Notes: generated from the letters alone by a model not told the origin. A stretch of 64,000 nt of DNA from UBA1732 sp045114455 (GCA_045114455.1 JBGUKN010000078.1:11978-75977); one strand, 5' to 3'. Shown: positions 44,309 through 54,138, counted from the stretch's first letter. Numbers and translations: made by a program.

Positions 44309-45517
44309 TCAGAGCTCCTTTTTCAGAATTCCCGAGATGATCTTCGCGGCGGATTCCGCGGGGACCGGACGCGGCGCGGAAGCGAGCTTCATCGGATTCT
44401 TGACCGCGTCGGCCGCGATCTTGTCGACCATGGCGGCGTTGAAGCAGGAAAGCGCGGAGAGTTTCGGGACGCCGGCATATTGCGCGATGAAAGCCGCAGC
44501 GGCATTCACGACGTCGTCCGGGGTCTTCTGCGGCGCCTCCGACGGGAAGACGCCGGCGAGCAGCATGGTGCGTTCCGCGACGGCCTTTTCCGCGAGGTAA
44601 TAACGCCAGAATGGCGGAAGGAGCATGGCTGCGGCGATCCCGTGCGGGACTTTGCCGTAGAACGAGAAACTGCCGAGGTGCGGAAGCGAGGTCGGACGGT
44701 CGGCGATCTGCATGCCGCCGATGGTCGCTGCGGCGCAGAGGCGTTCGCGGACGTTCACGTCATTCGGATCGCGGAATACGAGCGGCAGATTCCCGACGAT
44801 GAGGCGGACTGCGCACACGGCGTTTTGGTTCGTGGCGAACTTCGTTTCCGGCGCGCCCGTGTTCAGCATGGATTCGATGTTGTGCGTGAGGGCGTCAAGC
44901 GCGGTTGCGGCGGTGAGGCTGTCCGGCATGGAGCGTCCGTAATACGGATCGATGAGCGCCATGCGCGGAACGATCTGTTTGTCGGCGATAAGCCGTTTGA
45001 CGCCTGCGGCGCGGTCAACGATGTTCGAATACGGCGTGACCTCGGAACCGGTGCCCGCGGTGGTCGGAACCGCGATGATGCGTTTGAACTCTTTCCCGGG
45101 GAACTTCTCCGAAATCCTGCCGGACCCGAAGAGTTCGGAGACGTCGAGCCCGGTCTGATGCGCGATCCAGGCGGCTTTCGCGGCGTCGATGACGCTGCCG
45201 CCGCCGATGGCGACGACTTCCGACGAACCGCTCTGTTCGATGGCCTCGCGGATGCGGGCGACGTCGTCCAGGTCGGGTTCGGCGGGGATGTCGCACACGA
45301 TGCGGGACTCGAATTCATAATGGAGCACCATGTTCGTCATGTCGGCCCGCGCGCCGGATTTCGTGATGGACTTGTTTCCGATCACGAACGTGACGACGGG
45401 TTTTTCATCGGAGAGCAGGAACTCCGCGGAAAGGTCGGTGAGAACGCCCGGCCCGAGGTCGATGCAGACCGGCTCGTACTGTTCGAACAGTTCAATGTAA
45501 TCTTGTTCGCTGGTCAT
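44309..45517 (-). CDS. Iron-containing alcohol dehydrogenase (group III)
   Basis: 402 residues. The nucleotide-binding GGGSVIDAAKA, PTTAGTGSEVTPYS, and metal ligands in TALDALTHNIES and YGKVPHGIAAAM fit the Fe-ADH family. The usual second His-rich stretch (GxxHxxAHxLG) is altered to SLPHLGSFSFYG, so one ligand environment differs from the textbook pattern. It probably oxidises or reduces a small alcohol, aldehyde or hydroxy acid. Seven bp separate it from leuS upstream and two bp from glycerate kinase downstream. Confidence 0.92.
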   Translation of the reverse strand: MTSEQDYIELFEQYEPVCIDLGPGVLTDLSAEFLLSDEKPVVTFVIGNKSITKSGARADMTNMVLHYEFESRIVCDIPAEPDLDDVARIREAIEQSGSSEVVAIGGGSVIDAAKAAWIAHQTGLDVSELFGSGRISEKFPGKEFKRIIAVPTTAGTGSEVTPYSNIVDRAAGVKRLIADKQIVPRMALIDPYYGRSMPDSLTAATALDALTHNIESMLNTGAPETKFATNQNAVCAVRLIVGNLPLVFRDPNDVNVRERLCAAATIGGMQIADRPTSLPHLGSFSFYGKVPHGIAAAMLLPPFWRYYLAEKAVAERTMLLAGVFPSEAPQKTPDDVVNAAAAFIAQYAGVPKLSALSCFNAAMVDKIAADAVKNPMKLASAPRPVPAESAAKIISGILKKEL

Positions 45518-45524
45518 GGGATGT

Positions 45525-48083
45525 TCACTTTGCTACGATGTTGACGAGGCGGCCAGGGACGGCGATGACCTTCACGACGGTCTTCCCCGCAAGCGCGGCG
45601 GAAACGGCGGAATCCTCCAGAGCCTTCTTCTGCATTTCCTCGGCGGAGAGGGAGGCGGGCATCATGATGCGCGCCTTCGGCTTGCCGCAGACCTGCACGA
45701 GGATCTCGTGTTCCTCGACCTGCAAATGGGCTTCGTCGACGGACGGCCACTGTGCCAGGGAGACGGGCGCCTGTTTTCCGAGCCCTTCCCACATTTCCTC
45801 CGCGATGTGCGGGGCGTAGGGGGCGAGCAGCAGGACGTATGTTTCGGCGGCTTCGCGCGGCATCTTTTCGAGCTTGGAGAAGTCGTTGAGGAAGATCATC
45901 ATCTGGCTGATGGCGGTATTGAAGTTGAGCGTGTCCGTGTCTTCCGTGACTTTCTTGATCGTGGCGTGGAGCAGGCGGCGGAGATTGGCGGGAACGGGCT
46001 CGTCCACGACCGGCGTCTGCATGATCATGCGCCAGGATCGTTTGAGGAACCGGAAGACGCCTTCGACGCCGCGGGTGTTCCACGGCTTGACGGCCTCCAG
46101 CGGCCCCATGAACATTTCATAGAGGCGCATGCTGTCGGCGCCGTATTCGCGGATCACGTCGTCGGGGTTGACGACGTTGCGGAGCGATTTGGACATCTTT
46201 GCGGGGAATTCGACGAGCTTCTCGCCGGTCTCCTTGTGCTTCGGTTCGGGTCCTGTGAGGTCGACGAGGTTGGTCGGGACCAGCGCGCCGCGGGCGTCCT
46301 TGTAGGACGTGCCGAGGATCATGCCCTGGTTGACGAGCTTCTGGAACGGTTCCTTCGTGGAGACGAGCCCCAGATCGAAGAGGACCTTGTGCCAGAACCG
46401 GGCGTAAAGCAGATGCAGCACGGCATGTTCCGCACCGCCGACATACAGGTCGACCGGCATCCAGTATTTTTCCTTCGCCGGGTCGATGAACGCCTGGTCG
46501 TTGTGCGGGTCGATGTAGCGGAGGTAGTACCAGCAGGAACCGGCCCACTGCGGCATGGTGTTGGTCTCGCGGCGGCCGTGTTCGCCGGTCTTCGGATCGA
46601 CGTAGTCCACCCAGTCCTTCGCGTTCGCGAGCGGGGATTCGCCGTTTCCGGAGGGCTTGAAGTCCTTCATTTCGGGGAGGGTGAGCGGGAGTTCGTCTTC
46701 CGGGACCATGCGGATCTCGCCGCTGTCCATGATGATGATCGGGAAGGGCTCGCCCCAGTAACGCTGGCGGCTGAAGAGCCAGTCGCGGAGCTTGTAGTTC
46801 ACGGTGCGCTTGCCGATGCCCTTCGATTCCAGCCAGTCGATGATGCGCTTCTTTGCGGCGTCCACATGCAGGCCGTTCAGATCGAGGCCGTCGGCGTTCG
46901 CGGAATTCATGAGCGGACCGTCGCCGATCCAGCAGACTTTGCCCGCGAGCACGCCGTCGATGTCGACCTTGTCCTTCGCGGCGGCGGCCTCGTCGGGACG
47001 GATCACGCAGATAACCGGGATATTGAACTTCTGCGCGAACGCGAAGTCGCGGTCGTCGTGCGCGGGGACCGCCATGATCGCACCCGTGCCGTAGGAAGCC
47101 AGCACATAGTCGGAGATCCAGATCGGGATGCGCGCGCCGTTCACCGGGTCGATGGCGTATGCGCCGGTGAACGCGCCGGTCTTCTCGTTGTTGAGCCCGG
47201 TGCGCTCGAGGTCGCTCATGGATGCCGTGCGCTTCTTGTAGGCGGCGACTTCCTCGGCGTGCTCCGGCGTGGTGATCTCGTCGACGAGCTCGTGCTCGGG
47301 GCAGAGGACCATGTAGGTCGCACCGAAGAGCGTGTCCGGGCGCGTGGTGAACACGGTCAGGGACTTGCCGGGATGTCCGTCGAGCTGGAACACGACCTCG
47401 GCGCCTTCGCTGCGGCCGATCCAGTTCCGCTGCATTTCCTTGATGCCCTCCGGCCAGTCGAGGCCGTCGAGGTCGGCGAGGAGGCGTTCGGCATAGGCGG
47501 TGATCTTCAGGACCCACTGCTTCATGGGGCGGCGGATGACCGGATGGTTGCCGCGTTCGCTTCGGCCGTCGATGACCTCTTCGTTCGCAAGCACGGTCCC
47601 GAGCGCGGGACACCAGTTCACGGGCACTTCGTCGATGTAGGCGAGTCCCTTCTTGTAGAGCTGAAGGAAGATCCACTGGGTCCAGCGGAAGTATTTCGGA
47701 TCGGTGGTGTTGATCTCGCGACTCCAGTCATAGCTGAAACCGAGCGATTTGATCTGGCGTTTGAAGTTCGCGACGTTCTTCGCGGTCGTCACGGACGGAT
47801 GCGTGCCGGTCTCGATGGCGAACTGTTCGGCGGGGAGTCCGAACGCGTCCCAGCCCATCGGGTGCAGGACGTTGAAGCCGTTCATGCGTTTGAAGCGCGA
47901 ATAGATGTCCGTGGCGGTGTATCCTTCCGGGTGACCGACGTGAAGTCCGGCGCCGCTGGGATAGGGGAACATGTCTAGGACATAGAGTTTCTTTTTCGAG
48001 GGGTCTTCTTTCGCCTGGAACGTCTGATGTTCGTCCCAGTATTTCTGCCATTTCGATTCGATGGCGGTAAAATCGTAGTCCAT
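45525..48083 (-). CDS. leuS: Leucine--tRNA ligase
   Basis: 852 residues, normal bacterial length. Class I signatures are LHVGHPEGYTATDI (HIGH motif) and KMSKSLRNVVNPDD; the editing-domain segment TTRPDTLFGATYM and the LeuRS MGWDAFGLPAEQFAI are present. The ATG at 48083 (MDYDFTAIESKWQ) agrees with the family N-terminus and has GGAGA ten nt upstream. The ATG at 48131 lies upstream of the predicted transcription start. First gene of a seven-gene operon that ends with the alkD-like gene. Confidence 0.97.
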   Translation of the reverse strand: MDYDFTAIESKWQKYWDEHQTFQAKEDPSKKKLYVLDMFPYPSGAGLHVGHPEGYTATDIYSRFKRMNGFNVLHPMGWDAFGLPAEQFAIETGTHPSVTTAKNVANFKRQIKSLGFSYDWSREINTTDPKYFRWTQWIFLQLYKKGLAYIDEVPVNWCPALGTVLANEEVIDGRSERGNHPVIRRPMKQWVLKITAYAERLLADLDGLDWPEGIKEMQRNWIGRSEGAEVVFQLDGHPGKSLTVFTTRPDTLFGATYMVLCPEHELVDEITTPEHAEEVAAYKKRTASMSDLERTGLNNEKTGAFTGAYAIDPVNGARIPIWISDYVLASYGTGAIMAVPAHDDRDFAFAQKFNIPVICVIRPDEAAAAKDKVDIDGVLAGKVCWIGDGPLMNSANADGLDLNGLHVDAAKKRIIDWLESKGIGKRTVNYKLRDWLFSRQRYWGEPFPIIIMDSGEIRMVPEDELPLTLPEMKDFKPSGNGESPLANAKDWVDYVDPKTGEHGRRETNTMPQWAGSCWYYLRYIDPHNDQAFIDPAKEKYWMPVDLYVGGAEHAVLHLLYARFWHKVLFDLGLVSTKEPFQKLVNQGMILGTSYKDARGALVPTNLVDLTGPEPKHKETGEKLVEFPAKMSKSLRNVVNPDDVIREYGADSMRLYEMFMGPLEAVKPWNTRGVEGVFRFLKRSWRMIMQTPVVDEPVPANLRRLLHATIKKVTEDTDTLNFNTAISQMMIFLNDFSKLEKMPREAAETYVLLLAPYAPHIAEEMWEGLGKQAPVSLAQWPSVDEAHLQVEEHEILVQVCGKPKARIMMPASLSAEEMQKKALEDSAVSAALAGKTVVKVIAVPGRLVNIVAK

Positions 48084-48134
48084 GATTCGGGGATTCTCCG
48101 TTTCTGTGTGATTCTTGGTAAAAAAGTCCATCTA

Positions 48135-48163
48135 AATATAAAGCACATGCGCGCGTTTTGCAA
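48135..48163 (-). promoter_or_regulatory. Sigma70-type promoter of the leuS operon
   Basis: On the minus strand TTGCAA (48158-48163) and TATATT (48135-48140) are 17 bp apart. Transcription would start near 48128, about 45 nt before the leuS ATG at 48083. Confidence 0.7.
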
Positions 48164-48185
48164 GCGGGCGAGGCTTTTTTTCCGC

Positions 48186-48223
48186 AAAAAGGAGGGCAGG
48201 CCCGACGAAAACGGACCGCCCTC
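48186..48223 (-). terminator. Rho-independent terminator of the GH3 gene
   Basis: On the minus strand GAGGGC-GGTCCG pairs with CGGGCC-GCCCTC (one wobble, one bulged base) and is followed by CCTTTTT. It ends the GH3 transcript just ahead of the leuS promoter. Confidence 0.75.
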
Positions 48224-48271
48224 AAAGCGGCGACACGCGTACATGCCGCCGGAAGGTGTGACGTGGAAAGG

Positions 48272-50374
48272 TTACTTCGCGAGTTTGAGCGTAAGGACTT
48301 TCGATGCCAGCGTACGGCTGTCGTGCCCGAAGAAGATCTCGACGTCGTCCTTCGGCATGAACCAGCGTCCCTGCGCGTCGACGAGCTGGAACGCCTCGGC
48401 GGGAATCTCGAACGACACGCGGGCGGTCCCGCCTTTTTCGAGATGGATCCGTTTGAACCCCTTCAATTCGACAAGCGGGGCTTCCACGCCGGGGTCCGTG
48501 TGGCTGATGTACAGCTGGACCACCTCGTCGCCCGCGCAGTCGCCGACGTTCGTGACTGTCGCGGAAACGGTCGCGCGCCTCTTCTTCGCCAGGGAATCGA
48601 CGACGCGGGCGTTGGAATACGCGAACTCGGTGTAGCTGAGTCCGAACCCGAACGGGAAAAGGATGTTGTCCTTCATGTAGCGGTAGGTGCGGTTCGCCAT
48701 GCTGTAGTCGTGGTAATCCGGGAGTTTTTTCGGGTTCTTCGGGATGGTGAACGGGAGACGGCCCGAGGGGCAGGTTTTTCCGAAGAGGACTTCGGCTATG
48801 GCCGTTCCGCCCGCCTCGCCGGGATAGGAGGCGTACACGATTGCCGCAGCCTTCTTCAAGTCTTCGCGGAGGTCGATGGGAGAGCCGGCCATAACGACGA
48901 GGACGACTTGGAAGCCTTCCTTGTAAAGGTAGTCGAGCATGGACCGCTGGGAGGCGGGCAGGGCGATGGAGTTGCGTTCGGTGCTGTCGCTTTCCTCGCC
49001 CTCGATGGACTCGTCGAGCCCGACGACCGCGATGACCGGATATTTTTTGTCGTAGAGCCAGCTCCGGGTGGAGAGGTCGACTGCGGGCCCGTTCAGGGGC
49101 ACGCTGTTGCGCGGCTCGAAGCTGGTGGCGGGATCGGCGTTGGCGGCGATGCCTTCCAGGACGGTGGTCATATGGTCGGAAAAGCCGTTGTAGTTGCCCC
49201 AGAGCGCGGGCAGGCTGGTCAGATTAGGACCGGTGAGATTGAGTTTCGCCGTGGACTTGAGCGGGAGGATGCCGTCGTTTTTGAGGAGGACGACGGACTT
49301 CCGCGCGGCCTCGAGCGCAATGGCGCGGTGTTCGGCGCAGTGGACCTTCGAGATCGGCATCTTCGCCAGCGGCACAAGCTCGTCGCGGTCGAAACAGCCG
49401 AGTTTCATGCGGGTCATCAGCACATGGCGCAGGGCATCGTCGAGGTCGGATTCCCGGATCATTTTCTTCTCGTATGCGTCGAGGAGCTTTTCGTAGGAGC
49501 AGCCGCAGTTGAGATTGCAGCCGTTCTTCAGCGCGTAGGCGGCGGAGGCGGTCTGGTCGGACGTGACCTTGTGGTGCTGGTGGAAGTCCATGATGGCCCA
49601 GCAGTCGGAGACGAAATGTCCCCGGAAGCCCCATTTCTTGCGGAGGAGTTCCTTGATGTACTTCGCGCTGCCGCAGCAAACCTGTCCGTTGGTGCGGTTA
49701 TATGCGCCCATGACGGATTCGACTTTCGCCTCGGTCACGAGCTTTTTGAACGCGGGCAGATAGGTCTGCGCGGCGTCGCGCTTGCTGATCTTCGCATCGA
49801 ATTGATGGCGTTCGGATTCGGGTCCGCTGTGCCCCCAGAAATGTTTCGCGCAGGCTGCCAGCTTGAGGTATTTCGGATCGTCGCCCTGAAGTGCGCGGAC
49901 GAACACGGCGCCCATTTCCCCGGTCAGATACGGGTCCTCGCCGAAGGTTTCCTGCCCGCGTCCCCAGCGCGGATCGCGGAAGATGTTGATGTTCGGACTC
50001 CAGAAAGTCAGCCCGCGGTAGATCGGGGTGCTGCCGTCGCCGGAGAACCTGCGCGAAGCGGCATTTTTCGCGCGCGCCTCGACGGCGATCGCGCACCCCA
50101 TGCGGTACTCCAGGTCGGTATCGAACGTGGCGGCCATGCCGATGGCCTGCGGAAACACCGTCGCCATGCCGGCTCGGGCGACGCCGTGCAGACATTCGCT
50201 CCAGTAGTTATAGGCGGGAATGCCGAGGCGTTCGACTGCCGGGGCGTCGTGAAGCAGCTGGCTGACCTTTTCCTTTACGGTCATGGCCCTGATGATCGCT
50301 TCCACGCGCTCCTCGAACGGGAGGCTGTCGTCGTACCACACGAATTTACTGCGTTTCGCCTGAAGTTTGTTCAT
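48272..50374 (-). CDS. Glycoside hydrolase family 3 (beta-xylosidase/beta-glucosidase type)
   Basis: 700 residues. YNYWSECLHGVARAG and SPNINIFRDPRWGRGQETFGEDP are characteristic of the plant-type beta-xylosidase branch of GH3. The catalytic nucleophile is Asp in FVSDCWAIMDF. The C-terminal (beta/alpha/beta) sandwich and fibronectin-III-like domain (VSATVTNVGDCAGDEVVQLY) are complete. No signal peptide is present, so it probably acts on imported oligosaccharides in the cytoplasm. The ATG at 50374 has AGGAG eight nt upstream; the frame extends further but without coding character. It is transcribed alone. Confidence 0.93.
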   Translation of the reverse strand: MNKLQAKRSKFVWYDDSLPFEERVEAIIRAMTVKEKVSQLLHDAPAVERLGIPAYNYWSECLHGVARAGMATVFPQAIGMAATFDTDLEYRMGCAIAVEARAKNAASRRFSGDGSTPIYRGLTFWSPNINIFRDPRWGRGQETFGEDPYLTGEMGAVFVRALQGDDPKYLKLAACAKHFWGHSGPESERHQFDAKISKRDAAQTYLPAFKKLVTEAKVESVMGAYNRTNGQVCCGSAKYIKELLRKKWGFRGHFVSDCWAIMDFHQHHKVTSDQTASAAYALKNGCNLNCGCSYEKLLDAYEKKMIRESDLDDALRHVLMTRMKLGCFDRDELVPLAKMPISKVHCAEHRAIALEAARKSVVLLKNDGILPLKSTAKLNLTGPNLTSLPALWGNYNGFSDHMTTVLEGIAANADPATSFEPRNSVPLNGPAVDLSTRSWLYDKKYPVIAVVGLDESIEGEESDSTERNSIALPASQRSMLDYLYKEGFQVVLVVMAGSPIDLREDLKKAAAIVYASYPGEAGGTAIAEVLFGKTCPSGRLPFTIPKNPKKLPDYHDYSMANRTYRYMKDNILFPFGFGLSYTEFAYSNARVVDSLAKKRRATVSATVTNVGDCAGDEVVQLYISHTDPGVEAPLVELKGFKRIHLEKGGTARVSFEIPAEAFQLVDAQGRWFMPKDDVEIFFGHDSRTLASKVLTLKLAK

Positions 50375-50576
50375 GGTCTTTCTCCTGATGGGCGAGTTCC
50401 GAACGAAACATGCTGATGTTCCGTCTTTGTTGCATGGGGATAATCCGGAAAGGAAATCAAAATAATATATGCTGTGCTCCGCCGGTTGCAACCCGTTTTC
50501 TCAAAAAAGACGCAGGATTTTTTACTGAAAAACTTTTCTGATCGCATGACACGATTTCGCGGTTGTCAGAAGAATA

Positions 50577-50610
50577 CAAAAAGGCCGGCGGATGTGCGAT
50601 CCGCCAGCCT
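50577..50610 (-). terminator. Rho-independent terminator of the aspS operon
   Basis: On the minus strand AGGCTGGCGGAT pairs with ATCCGCCGGCCT (one mismatch) and is followed by TTTTTG. It lies 37 bp after the stop of the DUF3047-like gene. Confidence 0.8.
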
Positions 50611-50646
50611 GAAAAGTTATAATCCCGAGGGAAGAACGAACAGAAG

Positions 50647-51402
50647 TTACTTGTCTTTCTTCTCGTCTTTCTTCTCGTCCTTCTTCGCATCGCCGGACTT
50701 CTTTTCGGCGAACTCGACGTAGTCCAGATAAACGTCGGCTTTCGACGCAGTGTACTGGCTGTTCGAGGAAATGCTGAGAGCCCAGCCGGACGGGATCTTC
50801 TTGAAGATCTTCTTCATGTCGTCGCGGACGTTGACTTCCTCCTCGAACCATGTGTCCATCTTGTCGTTCTTGTCGCGCAGGGTGAACCAGTCGACATCAA
50901 CGACCCAGTTGTAGGTGGAACTGCCGGATTTCCCCTTTGGGGTCTCGGTCTGCCAGTTGTAGGAGATGCTGCTCTGCGTGAGCTTGCCGTATCCGACGTA
51001 GACGGCGATGCCCTGGTCGTCCTTGGACTTGACCGTGGCGTCCGCGCCGGTGGGAAGCGTGACTGCTTTCCAGCGCCAGCGCATGATCGGGTATTTCTCC
51101 AGATCGACGTCGGAGCAGTCGACCATGATGACGCCGGACGCCTTGTCGGAGGTGATGTGCAGGACCTTGTGTTTCAGCTCCTTGTCCTCGACGATCTCAT
51201 ACTTCACGTCGGGGGTGCCGGGTTTGCCGCGGTAGCTCCAGCCGTCCGGGATCTTGTCGCTGTCGAGTTTCGAATTCTGGAAATCCCAGTGGCGTACGGG
51301 CTCTTTGTCCTTTGCGTCCAGTCCTGAGGAGAGGAACACACAGGGGGCGAGCAGGGCAGCGAGCAGGGCGGGGGATTTCATCAGGCGGAAACGTTTGTTC
51401 AT
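50647..51402 (-). CDS. Exported DUF3047-like protein
   Basis: 251 residues. An N-terminal signal peptide (KSPALLAALLAPCVFLSSGLDA) is followed by a beta-sandwich-like region: HWDFQNSKLDSDKIPDGW, MRWRWKAVTLPTGADA, DDQGIAVYVGYG and YLDYVEFAE. The W-R-W and DD-x-x-x-x-VYV features match DUF3047, whose function is unknown. The C-terminus is a Lys/Asp/Glu repeat (KKDEKKDEKKDK). The start at 51402 overlaps the transglycosylase stop (ATGA) and has GGGAGA eight nt upstream. Possibly binds a cell-wall or saccharide ligand together with the transglycosylase; this is a guess. Confidence 0.8.
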   Translation of the reverse strand: MNKRFRLMKSPALLAALLAPCVFLSSGLDAKDKEPVRHWDFQNSKLDSDKIPDGWSYRGKPGTPDVKYEIVEDKELKHKVLHITSDKASGVIMVDCSDVDLEKYPIMRWRWKAVTLPTGADATVKSKDDQGIAVYVGYGKLTQSSISYNWQTETPKGKSGSSTYNWVVDVDWFTLRDKNDKMDTWFEEEVNVRDDMKKIFKKIPSGWALSISSNSQYTASKADVYLDYVEFAEKKSGDAKKDEKKDEKKDK

Positions 51403-52082
51403 TTGAGTTTCTCCCATTTCCAGTCATGTTCATATTGTTCGCGCCGTTCGAGGATATCCCGGACGTATTTGCGCGTGGATTCGATGTCGATGTTCGGCAG
51501 GACCTTGCCGTCGTGCAGAAGCGGCTTCCACGATTCGGCGCGCTGGATGCCTGCATTGTATTCGCAGAGCGCGAGCGCTTCCGCCTCGTTGTAGTCTTTC
51601 CATCTGTCCAGCGCACGGCCGAGGAACCATGAACCGATCTCGATGTTCAGTTCGGGATCCATCAGCGCACCGTCGGACGGCACATGGCGGTGAAACGTGT
51701 TCTCCCAGTCCTTCACGGCGGACTGCGGCATGACCTGCATCAGCCCGATCTCACCCTTGCTGCCGCGGGCCGAGGCGTCGAACCTGCTTTCCTTCCAGAT
51801 GACTGCCTTCAGAAGAGGCGGATACACGCCGTTTCGGCGTCCGGCGTTCACGATCAGCTTGTCGTAGCGGGTGGCCCGGTCCGAGTAGTTGAGCAGGAAA
51901 GAGCCTGCCTTCCAGACGCCGATGCCCATCAGGATGCCGATCAGGGCAAACAGCAGGAGCAGGAAGACCGCCTGCGTCCGGTGGACGGAAATCTGCAGCG
52001 TGCTGCGCTGCGGATTCGTCTTTTTGGACTTTTGTCCGGCGGTTTTCCGCTTGATGGTCTGTTTCGTCCTTTTGGCTGGCAT
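51399..52082 (-). CDS. Membrane-anchored lytic transglycosylase (SLT domain)
   Basis: 227 residues. A basic cytoplasmic N-terminus and one membrane helix (AVFLLLLFALIGILMGIGV) precede an SLT domain. The catalytic Glu is in VIWKESRFDASARG, followed by GEIGLMQVMP and CEYNAGIQRAESW, the standard motifs of family 1 transglycosylases. The enzyme cleaves peptidoglycan between MurNAc and GlcNAc in the periplasm. GGAGG lies six nt before the ATG. It is 45 bp downstream of aspS. Confidence 0.93.
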   Translation of the reverse strand: MPAKRTKQTIKRKTAGQKSKKTNPQRSTLQISVHRTQAVFLLLLFALIGILMGIGVWKAGSFLLNYSDRATRYDKLIVNAGRRNGVYPPLLKAVIWKESRFDASARGSKGEIGLMQVMPQSAVKDWENTFHRHVPSDGALMDPELNIEIGSWFLGRALDRWKDYNEAEALALCEYNAGIQRAESWKPLLHDGKVLPNIDIESTRKYVRDILERREQYEHDWKWEKLK

Positions 52083-52127
52083 GCCGGTCCTCCGTTGTTG
52101 CGGCAGGGCAGGCGGCCCGGGGCGGGT

Positions 52128-54017
52128 TCAGTTCTGCTCCGGAGCCGCGGATGCGTTCATGGCGGCGGCAGCTGCTTCCGCGGCGCGGATGCGTTCTGCT
52201 TCCGCCAGGAGTTTCTTGAAGGTCTCTTCGTATTTGAGCTCCTGCGGGACGGGGATCACGCGGAGTTCGCGCAGCTGTTTCATGTCGACTGCCGCCGGGG
52301 CGTTCATCATCAGGTCTTCGGCCTGCTGGTTGAACGGGAAGGCGATGACTTCGCGGATGTTCGGGGCATCGGCGAGGAGCATGGCCATGCGGTCGACGCC
52401 GGGGGCGATGCCTCCGTGCGGCGGCGCGCCGAGCTTGAACGCGCGGATCATGCCGCCGAACTTGTCGTCGACGACCTCGCGGGTGTAGCCGCACATCTCG
52501 AAGAGCTTGTACATGAGTTCGGGCTGGTGGTTGCGGATCGCGCCGGAGGAGAGTTCGATGCCATTGCACACGATGTCGTACTGATACGCCACGATGTCCA
52601 GCGGGTCCTGCGTTTCGACGGCCTTCATCCCGCCCTGCGGCATGGAGAAGGGGTTGTGGCAGAAGATCAGCGCGCCGGTCTCCTCGTCGGTCTCGAACAT
52701 CGGGAAATCGACGATCCAGCAGAACTTGAAGACGTTCGGGTCGATGAGGCCGAGGCGGCGTCCGAGTTCGCCGATCACCTTGCCGCCCACGGAGTTCACG
52801 AGGGCGCGCTTGTCGGCAAGGAAGAACAGCACGTCGCCGTCCTGGATGCCTGCCTTTTCGGCGAGCGCGGGCAGTTCGTTCCCGGTGAGGAACTTCACGA
52901 TCGGGCTCTTCGTCTCGCCCGCGCTCCAGATGATGTACGCCATGCCCTTCGCGCCGCATTCCTGCGCGAACGCGATCATTTCGTCGTAGAAACGGCGCGG
53001 CTGCGGATTGTCCGCCTTCGCGATGCCGGAGACCTTGATCGCCTTCACGACGCCGCCCGCGGCGACCGTCTTGGAGAACGCCTGGAATCCGCTGTCCTTG
53101 AAGACGTCGGTGACGTCGATCATTTCAAGCGGGTTGCGGAGGTCGGGCTTGTCCGTGCCGTAGCGTTCCATGGATTCGCGGAACGGAATGCGCGGGAACG
53201 GGGCGGGGCTGATCTGCTTATCCGTGAACTTCGGGAAGATGTCCGTGAGGAGGTCTTCCAGGATCGCGAAGATGTCGTCCTGCGTGGCATAGCTCATCTC
53301 GATGTCGAGCTGGTAGAACTCGCCAGGGGAACGGTCGGCACGCGCGTCTTCGTCGCGGAAGCACGGCGCGATCTGGAAATAGCGATCGAACCCGGCGACC
53401 ATCAGAAGCTGCTTGAACTGCTGCGGAGCCTGGGGCAGGGCGTAGAACTTGCCGGGGTGAACGCGGCTCGGCACGAGGTAGTCGCGCGCGCCTTCCGGGG
53501 AGCTGCTGGTCAGGATCGGGGTCTGGTACTCGGTAAACCCGAGGTCCCACATCTTGCGGCGCAGGGACTCGATGAGCTTGGCACGCATCACGATGTGGTT
53601 GTGGAGCTCGTCGCGGCGGAGGTCCAGAAAACGGTATTTGAGGCGGAGCGCTTCCGGCGCGTCCTCGTCTTTCGCCACGAGGAACGGCAGCTGCTCGGTC
53701 TCGCCGAGCACGGTCATTTCATCGGCCACGAGTTCGATCTCGCCGGTCGAGATCTTCGGATTCACGGTTTCCGGCGTGCGGGCCACGACTTTGCCCGTGA
53801 AGCACACGACCGTCTCGACGCGCCAGCGTTCGAGTTCCTGATAGAAATCCTTGGTCGGGTCGATCACGACCTGGGTCTTGCCGTAATGGTCGCGCAGGTC
53901 GATGAAGATGATGCCGCCGTGGTCGCGCACGCTGTGGATCCAGCCGGAAAGGCGTGCATTGATTCCGACGTCGCTTTTTCTCAGTTCTCCGCAGGTATGC
54001 GTTCTGAACTCATGCAT
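52128..54017 (-). CDS. aspS: Aspartate--tRNA ligase
   Basis: 629 residues, bacterial-type length with the GAD insertion. The N-terminal OB fold (LSGWIHSVRDHGGIIFIDLRD) is followed by class II motifs: the QSPQ-like loop LPQAPQQFKQLL, motif 2 FQIAPCFRDEDARADRSPGE, and motif 3 GVDRMAMLLADAPNIREVI. The ATG at 54017 (MHEFRTHTCGEL) has GGAGA eight nt upstream; the open frame to 54098 runs into the tRNA gene and is not coding. The C-terminus carries an Ala/Glu-rich extension of about 30 residues. Confidence 0.97.
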   Translation of the reverse strand: MHEFRTHTCGELRKSDVGINARLSGWIHSVRDHGGIIFIDLRDHYGKTQVVIDPTKDFYQELERWRVETVVCFTGKVVARTPETVNPKISTGEIELVADEMTVLGETEQLPFLVAKDEDAPEALRLKYRFLDLRRDELHNHIVMRAKLIESLRRKMWDLGFTEYQTPILTSSSPEGARDYLVPSRVHPGKFYALPQAPQQFKQLLMVAGFDRYFQIAPCFRDEDARADRSPGEFYQLDIEMSYATQDDIFAILEDLLTDIFPKFTDKQISPAPFPRIPFRESMERYGTDKPDLRNPLEMIDVTDVFKDSGFQAFSKTVAAGGVVKAIKVSGIAKADNPQPRRFYDEMIAFAQECGAKGMAYIIWSAGETKSPIVKFLTGNELPALAEKAGIQDGDVLFFLADKRALVNSVGGKVIGELGRRLGLIDPNVFKFCWIVDFPMFETDEETGALIFCHNPFSMPQGGMKAVETQDPLDIVAYQYDIVCNGIELSSGAIRNHQPELMYKLFEMCGYTREVVDDKFGGMIRAFKLGAPPHGGIAPGVDRMAMLLADAPNIREVIAFPFNQQAEDLMMNAPAAVDMKQLRELRVIPVPQELKYEETFKKLLAEAERIRAAEAAAAAMNASAAPEQN

Positions 54018-54064
54018 GATAGGTTCTCCGTTGTATCTGAATGGTTTGAAAAAACGGGAAAACA

Positions 54065-54138
54065 TGGGCGATGACGGGTTCGAACCGCCGACATTCACGG
54101 TGTAAGCATGACGCTCTAACCAGCTGAGCTAATCGCCC
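54065..54138 (-). tRNA. tRNA-Val (anticodon TAC)
   Basis: 74 nt on the minus strand. The acceptor stem is GGGCGAT/ATCGCCC with discriminator A. The D arm is GCTC...GAGC, the anticodon stem TCATG/CGTGA with loop CTTACAC, so the anticodon is TAC (Val, GUA codons). The T arm contains TTCGAAC. The 3' CCA is not encoded. It lies 47 bp upstream of aspS on the same strand and may be transcribed together with it. Confidence 0.95.

Noticed and set aside
45516..47978. 820-codon plus-strand open frame opposite leuS
   Set aside because: Antisense shadow of leuS; no independent support.
48084..48131. LeuS start at 48131
   Set aside because: That ATG lies at or before the predicted transcription start and has no ribosome site; the ATG at 48083 fits the family.
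54018..54098. AspS extended to 54098
   Set aside because: The added codons overlap the tRNA-Val gene and do not match AspS.
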